A stretch of 64,000 nt of DNA from Kitasatospora xanthocidica. GTDB lineage: Bacteria; Actinomycetota; Actinomycetes; Streptomycetales; Streptomycetaceae. How positions within the stretch are numbered: position 1 is the stretch's first letter; each line of letters opens with the position of its first letter. Shown piece by piece: positions 50,041-58,237 of the stretch. Where the stretch lies: NCBI RefSeq assembly GCF_014656195.1, contig NZ_BNBY01000015.1:122546-186545 (forward strand), written 5' to 3'. The position numbers and the translations under genes were made by a program. The notes under the pieces were generated by a model that worked only from the letters and a program-made list of their open reading frames with translations, did no database searches and was not told the origin of the DNA.

Positions 50041-50694
50041 ATGGCCATGTCCGAGGACGCCGCCGCCGCGGCCGGGACCCCACAGCCGGCCGGGCCGAGA
50101 AGAGGCCGGGTCCGGTTGAAGCGCACCGCCCTGATGGCCGTGCCCGCCATCGCGGCCGGGGGCGTCCTGATGGCGCTCACCGCCCAGGGCGTGCTCGCCG
50201 CGCAGTTCTCCATCTCCGGTATGCCGTTCACCATCACCGCCGACAAACTGGACGGCAAGGGCTTCGCGCAGTTCGGCTCGCTGGACTCGATGATCCCCGA
50301 CAGCCCCAACGCGGGCGACACCGGCGGCCAGGTGCTGGTCGCGGTGTCGGCGATCAAGAGCGCCGAGATCACCAACCTCTGCCAGAGCGTCGACCTCGGC
50401 GGCATCAACCTGGTGATCCACGCGGGCGACAACGGCACCCCCGTCAGCGCCACCAACCTCACCACCGACTCCGATCTGCTGTCCGGTGACGCGGAGTTCA
50501 CCAACATCGAGATCGGCGGCGACGCCAGCACCTACACCAAGGCCGGACCGGTCGGCAAGGGCAACCCGGGCGTCTTCGGCCAGCAGGCCGACACCGTCCA
50601 GATAACCCACCTGAAGCAGCACAACTACGCGAGCACCGCCGTCGGGTTCAAACTGCCCAACCTGCGGCTGAGCTTCAGCTCCCAGGGCTGCTGA
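50041..50694 (+). CDS. DUF6230-family exported protein
   Basis: 217 residues. An N-terminal Arg/Lys stretch and hydrophobic segment (about 27-55, LMAVPAIAAGGVLMALTAQG) precede a beta-rich extracytoplasmic domain (FSISGMPFTITADKLDGKGF through LPNLRLSFSSQGC). Such proteins are conserved in streptomycetes and followed by a DUF6114 membrane protein, here after 2 bp. Role unknown; surface or spore-associated proteins have been suggested for related genes. Confidence 0.82.
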   Translation: MAMSEDAAAAAGTPQPAGPRRGRVRLKRTALMAVPAIAAGGVLMALTAQGVLAAQFSISGMPFTITADKLDGKGFAQFGSLDSMIPDSPNAGDTGGQVLVAVSAIKSAEITNLCQSVDLGGINLVIHAGDNGTPVSATNLTTDSDLLSGDAEFTNIEIGGDASTYTKAGPVGKGNPGVFGQQADTVQITHLKQHNYASTAVGFKLPNLRLSFSSQGC

Positions 50695-50696
50695 GC

Positions 50697-51236
50697 ATGG
50701 CGGAGTCCGTACCGGAGCCGGCCGGCACCGGCGAGGGCACCGCGGCACGGGCCGAGGAGGTGGCGGCCGAGGGGACGGCGGCCGCACCCGGCACCGGCGC
50801 CGAGGCCGCCGCCGGGCCGCCCGCCCACCCGGTCAAGCGGGACTGGCGGGGCAGGCGACCGTTCTGGGGCGGGCTGCTGGTGCTGCTCGGCGGCGCCGAG
50901 ATCCTGTTCACCCTGCGGGCCCCGCTGCCCGTCGTCCTGCACATCGGGATGCAGGGGCTGGCCGGGTACCTGGTCCCGGCGGTGATGGTGCTGTGCGGTC
51001 TGCTGATCCTGTTCAACCCGGCGCAGCGGCTGTTCTACTCCGTCCTCGCCGTGCTGGCCTCGCTGGCCAGCTGGATCACCTCCAACCTGGGCGGCTTCCT
51101 GATCGGGATGCTGCTCGGGGTGGCGGGCGCCTGCCTCACCTTCGGCTGGCTGCCCGACCAGCCGCTGCGCCGCGGCAGGCAGCGGCGGCTGGACCGGCGC
51201 GAGGAGCGACGGGCGGCCAGGACCGCCTCGGTGTGA
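50697..51236 (+). CDS. DUF6114-family membrane protein
   Basis: 179 residues. An Ala/Glu/Gly-rich cytoplasmic leader is followed by DWRGRRPFWGGLLVLLGGAE and about four hydrophobic segments, ending in a very Arg-rich tail. It is paired with the DUF6230 protein with only 2 bp between stop and start. It probably anchors or exports that protein (inference). A perfect 18-bp terminator follows. Confidence 0.85.
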   Translation: MAESVPEPAGTGEGTAARAEEVAAEGTAAAPGTGAEAAAGPPAHPVKRDWRGRRPFWGGLLVLLGGAEILFTLRAPLPVVLHIGMQGLAGYLVPAVMVLCGLLILFNPAQRLFYSVLAVLASLASWITSNLGGFLIGMLLGVAGACLTFGWLPDQPLRRGRQRRLDRREERRAARTASV

Positions 51237-51240
51237 CACG

Positions 51241-51285
51241 GACGCCCGCGCCCCGGTGACAGGAGAGCACCGGGGCGCGGGCGTC
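51241..51285 (+). terminator. Perfect 18-bp hairpin after DUF6114
   Basis: 51241-51258 pairs exactly with 51268-51285 around a 9-nt loop. Confidence 0.85.
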
Positions 51286-51334
51286 GTGATCGTGCGGGCG
51301 GTTCGCCCGTCGGCCGGACGGCTGCGGCGACGAT

Positions 51335-51361
51335 CAGATCGTCCAGATCGTCCAGATCGTC
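51335..51361. repeat. 9-bp tandem repeat downstream of the alcohol dehydrogenase gene
   Basis: CAGATCGTC is repeated three times. It is flanked by a 13-bp direct repeat GGCGACGATCAGA at 51326-51338 and 51364-51376. GATCGTC/GACGATC can pair, so this may act as a terminator for the minus-strand gene. Confidence 0.65.
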
Positions 51362-51391
51362 GAGGCGACGATCAGACCGCCGCGGCGAGGG

Positions 51392-52471
51392 TCAGATGGT
51401 CGAGGCGTCGATCACGAAGCGGAACCGGACGTCGCCGGCCAGCACCCGCCGGTAGGCCTCGTTGATCTCGTCGGCCCGGATCAGCTCGATCTCCGAGGTG
51501 ATGCCGTGCTCCCCGCAGAAGTCCAGCATCTCCTGGGTCTCCGGCAGCCCGCCGATCATCGACCCGGACAGTGAGCGGCGCCCGAGGGCCATCGGGTACG
51601 GGTGCACCGTGACCGGCTTCTCGGGCATGCCGACCTGCACCAGGGTGCCGTCGGTGCGCAGCAGTCCCAGGTAGGCGCTGAGGTCCAGGTCGGCGGAGAC
51701 GGTGTTGACGATCAGGTCGAAGCTGCCCGCCAGCTCGCTGAAGGTCGCCGGGTCGGAGGTGGCCCGGTAGTGGTCGGCGCCGAGCTTCAGGCCGTCCTCG
51801 CGCTTGCGCAGCGACTGGCTGAGCACGGTGACCTCCGCACCCATCGCGTGGGCGAACTTCACGCCCATGTGGCCGAGGCCGCCGAGGCCCACGATCGCGA
51901 CCTTCTTGCCCGGGCCGGCGCCCCAGTGGGCGAGCGGCGAGTAGAGGGTGATGCCCGCGCACAGCAGCGGCGCGGCGGCGTCCAGCGGCAGGCTGTCGGG
52001 GATGCTCAGCGCGTACGCCTCGTCGATCACCAGCTCCGAGGAGTAGCCGCCGTACGTCGGCAGGCCGTCCCTGCCGGTGCCGTTGTAGGTGAAGACGAGG
52101 CCGTCCTCACCGGTGCAGTACTGCTGCAGCCCGGCGCGGCAGTTGTCGCACTCGCGGCAGGAGTCCACGAAGCAGCCGACGCCGACCCGGTCGCCGGCCT
52201 TCCAGCGGGTCACGCCGGGGCCGACCTCGCTCACCACGCCGGCGATCTCGTGGCCCGGGACCATCGGGAAGATGCCGGTGCCCCAGTCCTCGCCGACCTG
52301 GTGGATGTCGGAGTGGCAGATGCCGGAGAACTTGATGTCGATCACGATGTCGTGCTCGCCCACGGCCCGGCGGGTGACGGTGGTCTTCGCCAGCGGGGCG
52401 TCGGGGTGCTGTGCCGCGTAGGCGGCGACGGTGCGGGTGGTGCTCGTGGTGTCCGTCGTTCCGTTCGTCAT
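51392..52471 (-). CDS. Zinc-dependent NAD(P) alcohol dehydrogenase (cinnamyl-alcohol/YahK-like)
   Basis: 359 residues. Catalytic zinc site GICHSDIHQV and GHEIAGVV; structural zinc CxxCxxCx7C in CRECDNCRAGLQQYC; the Rossmann glycines are in VAIVGLGGLGHMGVKFAHAM. It belongs to the YahK/AdhC-type aldehyde reductases, usually NADPH-preferring, that reduce aldehydes. It is divergent from an XRE/MmyB regulator with a four-site operator array between them, so it is probably repressed or activated by it in response to a substrate (inference). Confidence 0.95.
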   Translation of the reverse strand: MTNGTTDTTSTTRTVAAYAAQHPDAPLAKTTVTRRAVGEHDIVIDIKFSGICHSDIHQVGEDWGTGIFPMVPGHEIAGVVSEVGPGVTRWKAGDRVGVGCFVDSCRECDNCRAGLQQYCTGEDGLVFTYNGTGRDGLPTYGGYSSELVIDEAYALSIPDSLPLDAAAPLLCAGITLYSPLAHWGAGPGKKVAIVGLGGLGHMGVKFAHAMGAEVTVLSQSLRKREDGLKLGADHYRATSDPATFSELAGSFDLIVNTVSADLDLSAYLGLLRTDGTLVQVGMPEKPVTVHPYPMALGRRSLSGSMIGGLPETQEMLDFCGEHGITSEIELIRADEINEAYRRVLAGDVRFRFVIDASTI

Positions 52472-52518
52472 GCCCTCAAGACTGCGGCGCGACGATCGGA
52501 CCAACCAGACCAGAGGTC

Positions 52519-52571
52519 TTCGTACGAACGCCCTGCGTACGGACGCCGGACGTACGTCCGCGGAAGGTACG
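52519..52571. promoter_or_regulatory. 15-bp-phased CGTACG operator array between adh and the XRE regulator
   Basis: CGTACG occurs at 52521, 52536 and 52551, and GGTACG at 52566, all exactly 15 bp apart. Two copies are centred in longer palindromes (TTCGTACGAA 52519-52528, GGACGTACGTCC 52548-52559). The array lies between the divergent starts. Confidence 0.7.
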
Positions 52572-52628
52572 CACGGCAGTATCACCCTCGTCCGCCCCCG
52601 GGCCCCGGATCGCCCGCATACTGCAGAC

Positions 52629-53525
52629 ATGGACCAGCGCACCGAACTCAGCGAGTTCCTCCGATCCCGCCGTGCCCGGCTGCGGCCCGAGGACGTGGGG
52701 CTGCCGGACACCACCACCCGGCGCCGGGTCCCCGGGCTGCGGCGCGAGGAGCTGGCCCAGCTCGCCGGAGTCAGCACCGCCTACTACACCCGGCTCGAAC
52801 AGGGCCACGGCGAGAGCGTCTCCACCTCCGTGCTGGACGCCATCGCCCGGGTGCTGCGGCTCAGCCCCGCCGAGCGCGACCACCTCAACCGGCTCACCAA
52901 GCCGCCCCGCCGCCGCACCGGGCGGGCCGCCGCCAGGGTGCAGCGGGTGCGGCCCGCGCTGCAACAGCTGCTGGACGCGATGGAGGGCGTGCCCGCGTAC
53001 GTGCTCGGGCGGCGGCTGGACGTCATCGCCTGGAACCGGCTCGGCGCCGCCCTGCTCGGCGACCTCGCCGCGATGCCGCCCGAACACCGCAACATGGCCT
53101 GGCAGGTCTTCCTCGACCCGGCCGCGCGCGAGCTCTACCAGGACTGGGAGGGCAAGGCGAACGACGTGGTCGGCATCCTGCGGCTGGACGCCGGACGCGA
53201 CCCGGACGACCCCCACCTGGCCTCGCTGATCGGCGAACTCTCGGTCAAGAGCGAGGACTTCCGCCGGCTGTGGGCCACCCACAACATCCAGGACAAGGGC
53301 CACGGCACGAAGCACCTGCACCACCCGGTGGTCGGCGGGCTCAGCCTCCAGTACGAGACGCTGCGCCCGGCCGGGGACGCCGACCAGGTACTGGTCACCT
53401 ACCACGCCGAACCGGGCTCGGCCTCGGCCGAGTCGCTGCGGCTGCTGGCGAGTTGGGCGGCCACCGAGCTCCAGGCGGGCCCGGTCGAGCGGACCGGCGG
53501 CGCGCAGGCGGAACAGCACCGGTAG
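52629..53525 (+). CDS. XRE-family regulator with MmyB-like C-terminal domain
   Basis: 298 residues. The helix-turn-helix is RRRVPGLRREELAQLAGVST plus YYTRLEQGHGESVSTSVLDA; the MmyB-like ligand domain (about 105-280) has PAYVLGRRLDVIAWNRLGAA and GLSLQYETLRPAGDADQVLV. Such regulators commonly sit divergent from the dehydrogenase or reductase gene they control and may bind a fatty acid-like ligand. A CATACT -10-like hexamer lies 7 nt before the ATG, so the mRNA may be leaderless. Confidence 0.9.
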   Translation: MDQRTELSEFLRSRRARLRPEDVGLPDTTTRRRVPGLRREELAQLAGVSTAYYTRLEQGHGESVSTSVLDAIARVLRLSPAERDHLNRLTKPPRRRTGRAAARVQRVRPALQQLLDAMEGVPAYVLGRRLDVIAWNRLGAALLGDLAAMPPEHRNMAWQVFLDPAARELYQDWEGKANDVVGILRLDAGRDPDDPHLASLIGELSVKSEDFRRLWATHNIQDKGHGTKHLHHPVVGGLSLQYETLRPAGDADQVLVTYHAEPGSASAESLRLLASWAATELQAGPVERTGGAQAEQHR

Positions 53526-53581
53526 GCGGACCCGGCCGGCACAGCGCTTCGCAAGGGGTCGATGGTCCGGGGTTCGCCCGG

Positions 53582-53824
53582 GACCGCTCGGACCTCTACG
53601 ACTGGCAGGCACTCGCCGAACTCGGCCTGCGCAAGCCATGGTTGACCCTCACCCCGGTGACGGCCGGCCGCCTCGCCGACGCCGTCGCGGCGGCGGGCGA
53701 CTGGCGCGAGCACCTGGCCTGCGTCAGCGGACCGGTCGGCATGGTCGCCTCCGTCCGCCGCGAACTCCTCGCGGCGGGACTGCCGTCGGGCCGGGTCCGG
53801 TACGACCAGGCGCTACCGCGGTAG
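53582..53824 (+). pseudogene. Remnant of a flavohaemoprotein/FNR-type reductase domain
   Basis: Eighty codons read SDLYDWQALAELGLRKPWLT, then DWREHLACVSGPVGMVASVR and RYDQALPR. These are the last part of the NAD-binding domain found in actinobacterial globin-FAD-NAD reductases, including the cSGPxxM turn. The upstream globin and FAD parts are absent. The fragment ends in a perfect 16-bp palindrome CGCTACCGCGGTAGCG (53811-53826), which may mark a rearrangement point. Confidence 0.6.
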
Positions 53825-53872
53825 CGGGCCTCAACGGGGTGTCAGCGGGACTCAACGGGTGTCAGCGGGGCG

Positions 53873-55276
53873 TCAGCGGAAGCAGTACGAGTCCGAGGAG
53901 GCGTCCCCGCCCGCGAGGTGGGTCTGGTGCACCCGCAGGCCCCGGAAGTCCGCGCCGTGCGGGAAGAAGCGCTCGTCGACGCTCAGCCCGCCCGCCTCCG
54001 GGTCGGCGTCCAGCTTGACGATCCACGGCTCGATGCCGTCCGGGTAGATCTGGTCGTCCCAGGCGCCGTAGAGGGAGTTGGTGACGTACAGCCGCCGGCC
54101 GTCCCGGCTGACCTCCACCATCTGCGGCGCCCCGCTCAGCGGCCGCCCCGGCTCGGCCGGGTGCGGGGTGCGGGCGACCACCCCGCCCAGCCGGACCGAG
54201 GAGGTCTGCCGGGGGTGGAACGGGTCCGAGACGTCGAACTGGAACAACTCGCCGGTGCCCCACGCGGACACGTACAGCCAGCGGTCGTCCACCGACAGGT
54301 TGATGTCGGTGACCAGCGGCGGCACCGCGCCGAACGGCTGCAGCGCCGGCGGCAGGTCCTCGGCCTTGGCCGGCTCGGCCGGGATCTCGATCACCTTGCG
54401 CGCGGTGAAGGCCGGCCCGTCCCGGTACCAGAGCCAGATCGAGGAGGAGAGGTCCTCCACGTTCGCCACCACCCCGACGAAGCCCCACTCCGCCTGCGGA
54501 TCGTGCGCCGGACGCAGCTCCAGCACCATCTGGTACTGGTCGCCGAGGTCGACCCGCTGCAGGTGCCGCCCCGAGTCCAGCTCCCAGAAGTGCAGCGCGT
54601 GCCCGTACTTGCGGCCCAGCAGCAGCTCCGGCACCACCCCGTCCTCGACCATCCACGGGGTGCCCCACTCGCTGGTGACGCCCACGTTGGTGCCCAGGTG
54701 CCACCAGACGTCGTACGCGAAGTGCTGCGGCCCGCGCTCGGTCTCCCAGGCGCGCAGCACGTCGAAGGTGGTGTGGTCGAGGATGGCCACCCCGCCCGGC
54801 CCGTCCGAGCCGTCACCGGCGCCCAGGCAGGAGAGGAACACCCCGTCGGGGCCGCAGTGCAGGGTGTGCGGGCGCGAGTAGCCCGCCTTCGCCGCCAGCT
54901 CCTTCGCCTCGACGGTCTTCACCAGCCGCGGGCGCACCGGATCCGGCCGGGTGTCCATCACGTGCAGCCGGGAGGACCGCAGCCCGGGCAGCAGCAGGAA
55001 CCGCCGCTCCGGGTTCTCGTGGCAGGCGTGCGCCAGCGCGCTGGAGCAGGCGTTCCACCCGAAGTGGTGCAACTCGTCCCCGAGGGTGGGCATTTCGGCG
55101 AAGTTCAGCACCGTGCCGTAGGTCGCCGACGCCGGATCGGTGTCGACCGTGAGCAGCGCGTCCGGCCGCTCCCCGGCCCGGTCGAACCCCGCCACGTACG
55201 CGAGTTTCTCCGGCGGCGCGGCGACGGCCTCGGCGGCCGACCGGTAGAGCGACGGATCGGTGTGCCCGTGCTGCAT
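53873..55276 (-). CDS. SBP56-family protein / methanethiol oxidase
   Basis: 467 residues. The sequence HFGWNACSSALAHAC contains the Cys aligned with the reactive Cys of human SELENBP1; later motifs include KYGHALHFWELD, TDINLSVDDRWLYVSAWGTG, VEVSRDGRRLYVTNSLYGAW and RGLRVHQTHLAGGD. Bacterial members oxidise methanethiol to H2S, formaldehyde and H2O2, using copper, and are secreted or periplasmic in some bacteria; no signal peptide is visible here. There is no in-frame TGA, so no selenocysteine. It is divergent from a STAND-TPR gene. Confidence 0.92.
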   Translation of the reverse strand: MQHGHTDPSLYRSAAEAVAAPPEKLAYVAGFDRAGERPDALLTVDTDPASATYGTVLNFAEMPTLGDELHHFGWNACSSALAHACHENPERRFLLLPGLRSSRLHVMDTRPDPVRPRLVKTVEAKELAAKAGYSRPHTLHCGPDGVFLSCLGAGDGSDGPGGVAILDHTTFDVLRAWETERGPQHFAYDVWWHLGTNVGVTSEWGTPWMVEDGVVPELLLGRKYGHALHFWELDSGRHLQRVDLGDQYQMVLELRPAHDPQAEWGFVGVVANVEDLSSSIWLWYRDGPAFTARKVIEIPAEPAKAEDLPPALQPFGAVPPLVTDINLSVDDRWLYVSAWGTGELFQFDVSDPFHPRQTSSVRLGGVVARTPHPAEPGRPLSGAPQMVEVSRDGRRLYVTNSLYGAWDDQIYPDGIEPWIVKLDADPEAGGLSVDERFFPHGADFRGLRVHQTHLAGGDASSDSYCFR

Positions 55277-55384
55277 GCAAACTCCCCAACTCGCCTGGTC
55301 TGTGCGGGAAGCGTTCCACATGGGAACCGGCGCACAGCAGGCGCACGAGGAGTGCTGCGGAGGCGCGGAGAGTACCCTGTGCCG
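55277..55384. promoter_or_regulatory. Divergent promoter between SBP56 and the STAND-TPR gene
   Basis: GTTCCACATGGGAAC (55313-55327) has 5-bp perfect arms GTTCC/GGAAC. TACCCT at 55373-55378 looks like a -10 and lies 7 nt before the GTG start, so the STAND mRNA may be leaderless. Confidence 0.4.
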
Positions 55385-58129
55385 GTGCACAACAGCATTC
55401 GCGGGGGAACCTTCCACGGCCAGGTCGTCCAGGCCGGCACGGCCCATGTGACGGTCGGGGCACGGCCGCCGACGATCGGCGGGCTGCCGCCGCTGTCGTC
55501 CGTCTTCACCGGCCGGGAGCAGGACCTCGCGGACCTCCGGACCCTCCTCACCCCCGACGGCCCGCCGATCGTCGCGGTCACCGGCCTCGGCGGCATCGGC
55601 AAGACCACCCTGGCCATCGCCGCCGGCCACGCGCTCGTCGCCGCCGGCCGCGTCTCGCTCGCCCTCTTCGTGAACCTCCGCGGCTACGACGAGACCCCGG
55701 TCGAAGCCGGCCAGGCCCTCGACACCCTGCTGCGCGCCCTCGGCGTCCCGGCGGAACACATACCCCCCGACCCGGAGACCCGGGCCACGCTCTACCGCGA
55801 CCAGCTGGCGAAGCACGACCGAGGCGTCCTCGTCATCGCCGACAACGCCTCCACCGCCGAACAGGTCCGGCTGCTGCGGCCCCCGTCCGCCCGCCACCGC
55901 CTCCTGGTCACCACCCGCGAGACACTGCCCAGCCTCGGAGCCCACCTCCACCGCCTCGGCGTCCTCGCACCCGAGGCGGCGACCGAACTCCTCGACTCGG
56001 CCGTCCGCGCCGCCCGGTCGGACGACGACCGCATCGCTGCGGACCCGGAAACCGCCCGCCGCATGGCCGAGTTGTGCGGCCGCCTCCCGCTGGCGCTGCG
56101 CCTCGCCGCCGCCCAGCTCGTCCTCGACCCGCACCTGCGGCCGGAGGAACTCGCCGACGACCTGGCCGACGGCGCCGACCGCCTCGACCTCCTGCATGTC
56201 GACGAGATCGGCATCCGGCTCACCCTGGAACGCTCCTACCGCCGCCTCACCCCCGACCTGGCGGAACTCTTCCGCCTGCTGGCCCTCAACCCCGGCCCCG
56301 ACATCTCCACCGAGGCGGCCGCCGCCCTCATCGACCGCAAGCCCCGCGAAGCCCGCTCCCTCCTCGCCCGCCTGGCCGGCACCGCCCTCATCGAGCAGGG
56401 CGCGGAGGGCGGCCGGTGGTACCTGTACGACCTGGTGCGGGACTACGCGGTCGAACGGGGGCAGCAGACCCCGGAGAGCGATGCCGCCGTTCGCCGGCTG
56501 CTGGAGTACTACGCGAGCACCGCCGTCGCCGCGGAGGCGTGGGTCGACGCGCCGGCCGGGACGGCGGACCCCGACAGCTTCCGCGACCGTGCCGCGGCCC
56601 TCTCCTGGCTCGACCAGGAGCACGCCAACCTGGTCGCCGGGGTCCACGGCGCGGCTGCGACCGGTCATCCCGACCTCGCGGTGGTCCTGTCCGCGGCGGT
56701 GGCCCCCTACCTCTCCGCCCGGTGGCTCCGGAGGGACGAGGCCCTGGCCGTCACGACCGCCGGCCTCCGAGCGGCCCGGGCCGTCGGCAGTCCCGTGGTG
56801 GAGGCGTCCGCGTGGAGCAACCACGGCCTGGCACTGGACCAGGCCCGGCGGTACGGGGAGGCGGTGGAAGCCTTCCACCGTGCCGCGGACCTCTCCGGCT
56901 CGATCGGCGACCGCTCGGGGGAGGCCACCGCGTACGGGGGCCTCGGGAACACCCTCCGGAAACTGGACCGGTTCGAGGAGGCGGTCTCGGCGCTCCGGCA
57001 CGCCCTGGCGATCCAGCGTGAGGAGGGTGACCCGCGCGGAGAAGCCATGATGTCGGTCAACCTCGGCAGCCTGCTGAGCGAGATCCGGCGGTTCGACGAG
57101 GCCCTCGCGCTGCTGCGGCGGGCCGGCGACCTCTGCCGGAGCCTCGGTGAGCGACACGGTGAGGCGCTGGCGTGGGTCAACACCGGGGCGGTCATGCGCT
57201 CGCTGGGACGGCACCCGGAGTCGGTCGAGGCCCTCGACCGTGCCCGTGACCTCTTCCACGGCCTGGGCGACCGCTTCCGGACGGCGACGACAACCGAAGG
57301 ACTCGGGCTCACCCTCCTGAGCATGGGCCGGTACGAGGACGCGATCACCCTGTTCGAGGACGCCCGGGCCGTCTTCGAGGAACTCGGAGACCGGGACGGC
57401 GAAGGCGTGGCATGGCGGGACCTCGGCTCGGCGCTCCGGTGCCTGGGGCGGTTCGACGAGGCTCTGGCCGCACAGCGGAAGGCCCTGGCCGCCGGTCGCG
57501 AGCTGGGCGACCGGGAGCGGGAAGCCGGTGCCTGGAGCGAGATCGCCGAGCTGATGGAGGAGGAGGGCCGGTCCGAGGAGGCCTTCGCCGCGCACCAGGA
57601 GGCGATCCGTGCCGCCGCGGCCGCCACGGCGCGCGGCGGCGAGGGCCAGGCGTTGAGCCGGTTCGGTGCCTTCCTCAGCCGGAACGGCCGCCCCGAGGAG
57701 GCGGCGAGCGCCGCCGAGAAGGCGCTCGACATCGTTCGTGGGCTCGGCGATCCGCACCTCGAGGCCCGGGCGCTGAACGAACTCGCCGAGATCTACGACG
57801 AGTTGGGAAGGCAACTGGAGGGGATCCGGGCCCTGGGGCGCGCCCGGACCCTCTTCCAGGAGTGTGGGGACCCCGGTGGCGAGGTCATGACCCTGAGCAA
57901 CCTCGGGAGCGCGCTCACCAGCCTCGACCGGTTCCGGGAGGCGGCGGACGTCTGCCGCGAGGCGATCGGCCTGCTCCAGGCGGCGGGTGACCGTGAGGGC
58001 GAGGCCCTGATGCGGGCCGCGCTGGGCTCCTCGCTGCGCGCCGCGGGGGCCGCCGCCGAGGCGGAGGAGGCCGGGGCACGGGAGCGGGCGATCCGTGCCG
58101 CGGTGGCGGCGGACACCCCCGGCACCTGA
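55385..58129 (+). CDS. STAND NTPase (NB-ARC) with long TPR array
   Basis: 914 residues from GTG. The N-terminal leader NSIRGGTFHGQVVQAG is a short motif found on many actinobacterial STAND proteins. The NB-ARC has Walker A GLGGIGKTT (67-75), Walker B VLVIADNAST and RNBS-B-like LLVTTRETLPSLG, then a winged-helix region to about 430. The rest is ten or so TPR units of about 40 residues (for example GEALAWVNTGAVMRSLGRHP). It lacks a visible DNA-binding or nuclease domain. Related proteins act as regulators or in phage defence; which applies here is unknown. Confidence 0.9.
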   Translation: MHNSIRGGTFHGQVVQAGTAHVTVGARPPTIGGLPPLSSVFTGREQDLADLRTLLTPDGPPIVAVTGLGGIGKTTLAIAAGHALVAAGRVSLALFVNLRGYDETPVEAGQALDTLLRALGVPAEHIPPDPETRATLYRDQLAKHDRGVLVIADNASTAEQVRLLRPPSARHRLLVTTRETLPSLGAHLHRLGVLAPEAATELLDSAVRAARSDDDRIAADPETARRMAELCGRLPLALRLAAAQLVLDPHLRPEELADDLADGADRLDLLHVDEIGIRLTLERSYRRLTPDLAELFRLLALNPGPDISTEAAAALIDRKPREARSLLARLAGTALIEQGAEGGRWYLYDLVRDYAVERGQQTPESDAAVRRLLEYYASTAVAAEAWVDAPAGTADPDSFRDRAAALSWLDQEHANLVAGVHGAAATGHPDLAVVLSAAVAPYLSARWLRRDEALAVTTAGLRAARAVGSPVVEASAWSNHGLALDQARRYGEAVEAFHRAADLSGSIGDRSGEATAYGGLGNTLRKLDRFEEAVSALRHALAIQREEGDPRGEAMMSVNLGSLLSEIRRFDEALALLRRAGDLCRSLGERHGEALAWVNTGAVMRSLGRHPESVEALDRARDLFHGLGDRFRTATTTEGLGLTLLSMGRYEDAITLFEDARAVFEELGDRDGEGVAWRDLGSALRCLGRFDEALAAQRKALAAGRELGDREREAGAWSEIAELMEEEGRSEEAFAAHQEAIRAAAAATARGGEGQALSRFGAFLSRNGRPEEAASAAEKALDIVRGLGDPHLEARALNELAEIYDELGRQLEGIRALGRARTLFQECGDPGGEVMTLSNLGSALTSLDRFREAADVCREAIGLLQAAGDREGEALMRAALGSSLRAAGAAAEAEEAGARERAIRAAVAADTPGT

Positions 58130-58147
58130 CCCGACGCCGCCGCGCGC

Positions 58148-58161
58148 CCGGTAGCTACCGG
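58148..58161. promoter_or_regulatory. 14-bp perfect palindrome before the hydrolase gene
   Basis: CCGGTAGCTACCGG is directly followed by a further CCGGTAT. It lies 77 bp upstream of the ATG at 58238 and is a candidate operator. Confidence 0.45.
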
Positions 58162-58237
58162 CCGGTATCGTCGTGGCTCGAAACGGGTGGTCGCCTGCCG
58201 GTCCGGCAGGCAGAGGCAGAGGACGGGTACGGCGCAG

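Noticed and set aside
53873..55276. Selenoprotein
   Set aside because: The family name refers to selenium binding; there is no internal TGA codon or SECIS-like context.
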